DNA of 5,183 bases, taken from JBBTSB01 sp964355775. GTDB taxonomy: Bacteria > Patescibacteriota > Minisyncoccia > 2-02-FULL-40-12 > IGHO2-01-FULL-4-A. Position numbers and translations under genes: made by a program. Location of the stretch: positions 1 through 5,183 of the forward strand of contig CAYHEP010000047.1 in NCBI GenBank assembly GCA_964355775.1, read 5' to 3'. The stretch's first letter is position 1, and the number at the start of each line of letters is the position of its first letter. Positions 5,142 to 5,183 of this stretch are shown piece after piece. The notes beneath the pieces are model-generated. The model was not told the DNA's origin. It did no database searches and saw nothing but the letters and a program-made list of their open reading frames with translations.

Positions 5142-5183
5142 GCTTCAACTTCCCGCAGATGCAGTATCCGCGGGATGAGAGGA

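Noticed and set aside
4771..5148. 125-codon minus-strand open frame over the zinc gene
   Set aside because: It begins with TTG inside a strong hairpin and mirrors a GC-rich gene that has a better start, SD and ligand motif on the plus strand.
5088..5183. ATG-initiated frame open to the window end (MRLRVPGDSD...)
   Set aside because: No SD, covers both stem-loops, and has an Arg/Ser-rich product typical of a GC-rich shadow frame; it cannot be supported from 32 codons.

Overview
The window reads as a stretch of bacterial chromosome, most likely from a Patescibacteria/CPR (Parcubacteria-like) organism. This rests on the short genes packed end to end, start codons mostly without a Shine-Dalgarno (SD) sequence, a compact ruvA beside a short FemAB-type gene, and a small coiled-coil protein of a kind I associate with that group. 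It is an inference from general familiarity; no 16S or database match supports it. The standard genetic code fits every gene.

Layout. Positions 1-969 (minus strand) are the first half of uvrB, cut by the window edge. Only 9 bp separate its start codon from that of ruvA on the plus strand. From 979 to 4302 five plus-strand genes run without a gap, with spacings of 4 bp, 1 bp, a 4-bp overlap and a 4-bp overlap: ruvA; a Bro-N protein with a DinD-like C-terminal part; an AT-rich gene of unknown function; a FemAB-family aminoacyltransferase; and a small coiled-coil protein. A perfect 12-bp hairpin (4322-4352) closes this apparent operon. The Bro gene and the unknown gene look like an accessory pair placed between two housekeeping genes, and the Bro gene contains a 29-nt perfect palindrome in codon register.

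Four bases after the terminator hairpin begins a near-consensus promoter (TTGACA, 17-bp spacer, TATACT with an extended -10 TG). About 350 nt without a convincing gene follow. This stretch can be folded by eye into at least six stem-loops, including a long-range 12-bp helix, a GCAA-capped hairpin and an 8-bp helix that ends at the SD sequence of the next gene. I read it as a structured non-coding RNA or regulatory leader that I do not recognise, and it is the most interesting part of the window. It leads into a 102-aa GC-rich protein with a CxxC...CxxH zinc-ligand pattern (4738-5046) and a good SD. The last 137 bp hold a strong stem-loop but no supported gene.

Base composition shifts sharply: 35/60 GC in ruvA (1441-1500), 16/60 in the unknown gene (2941-3000) and 44/60 in the zinc-protein gene (4921-4980). 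This suggests at least two segments of separate origin.
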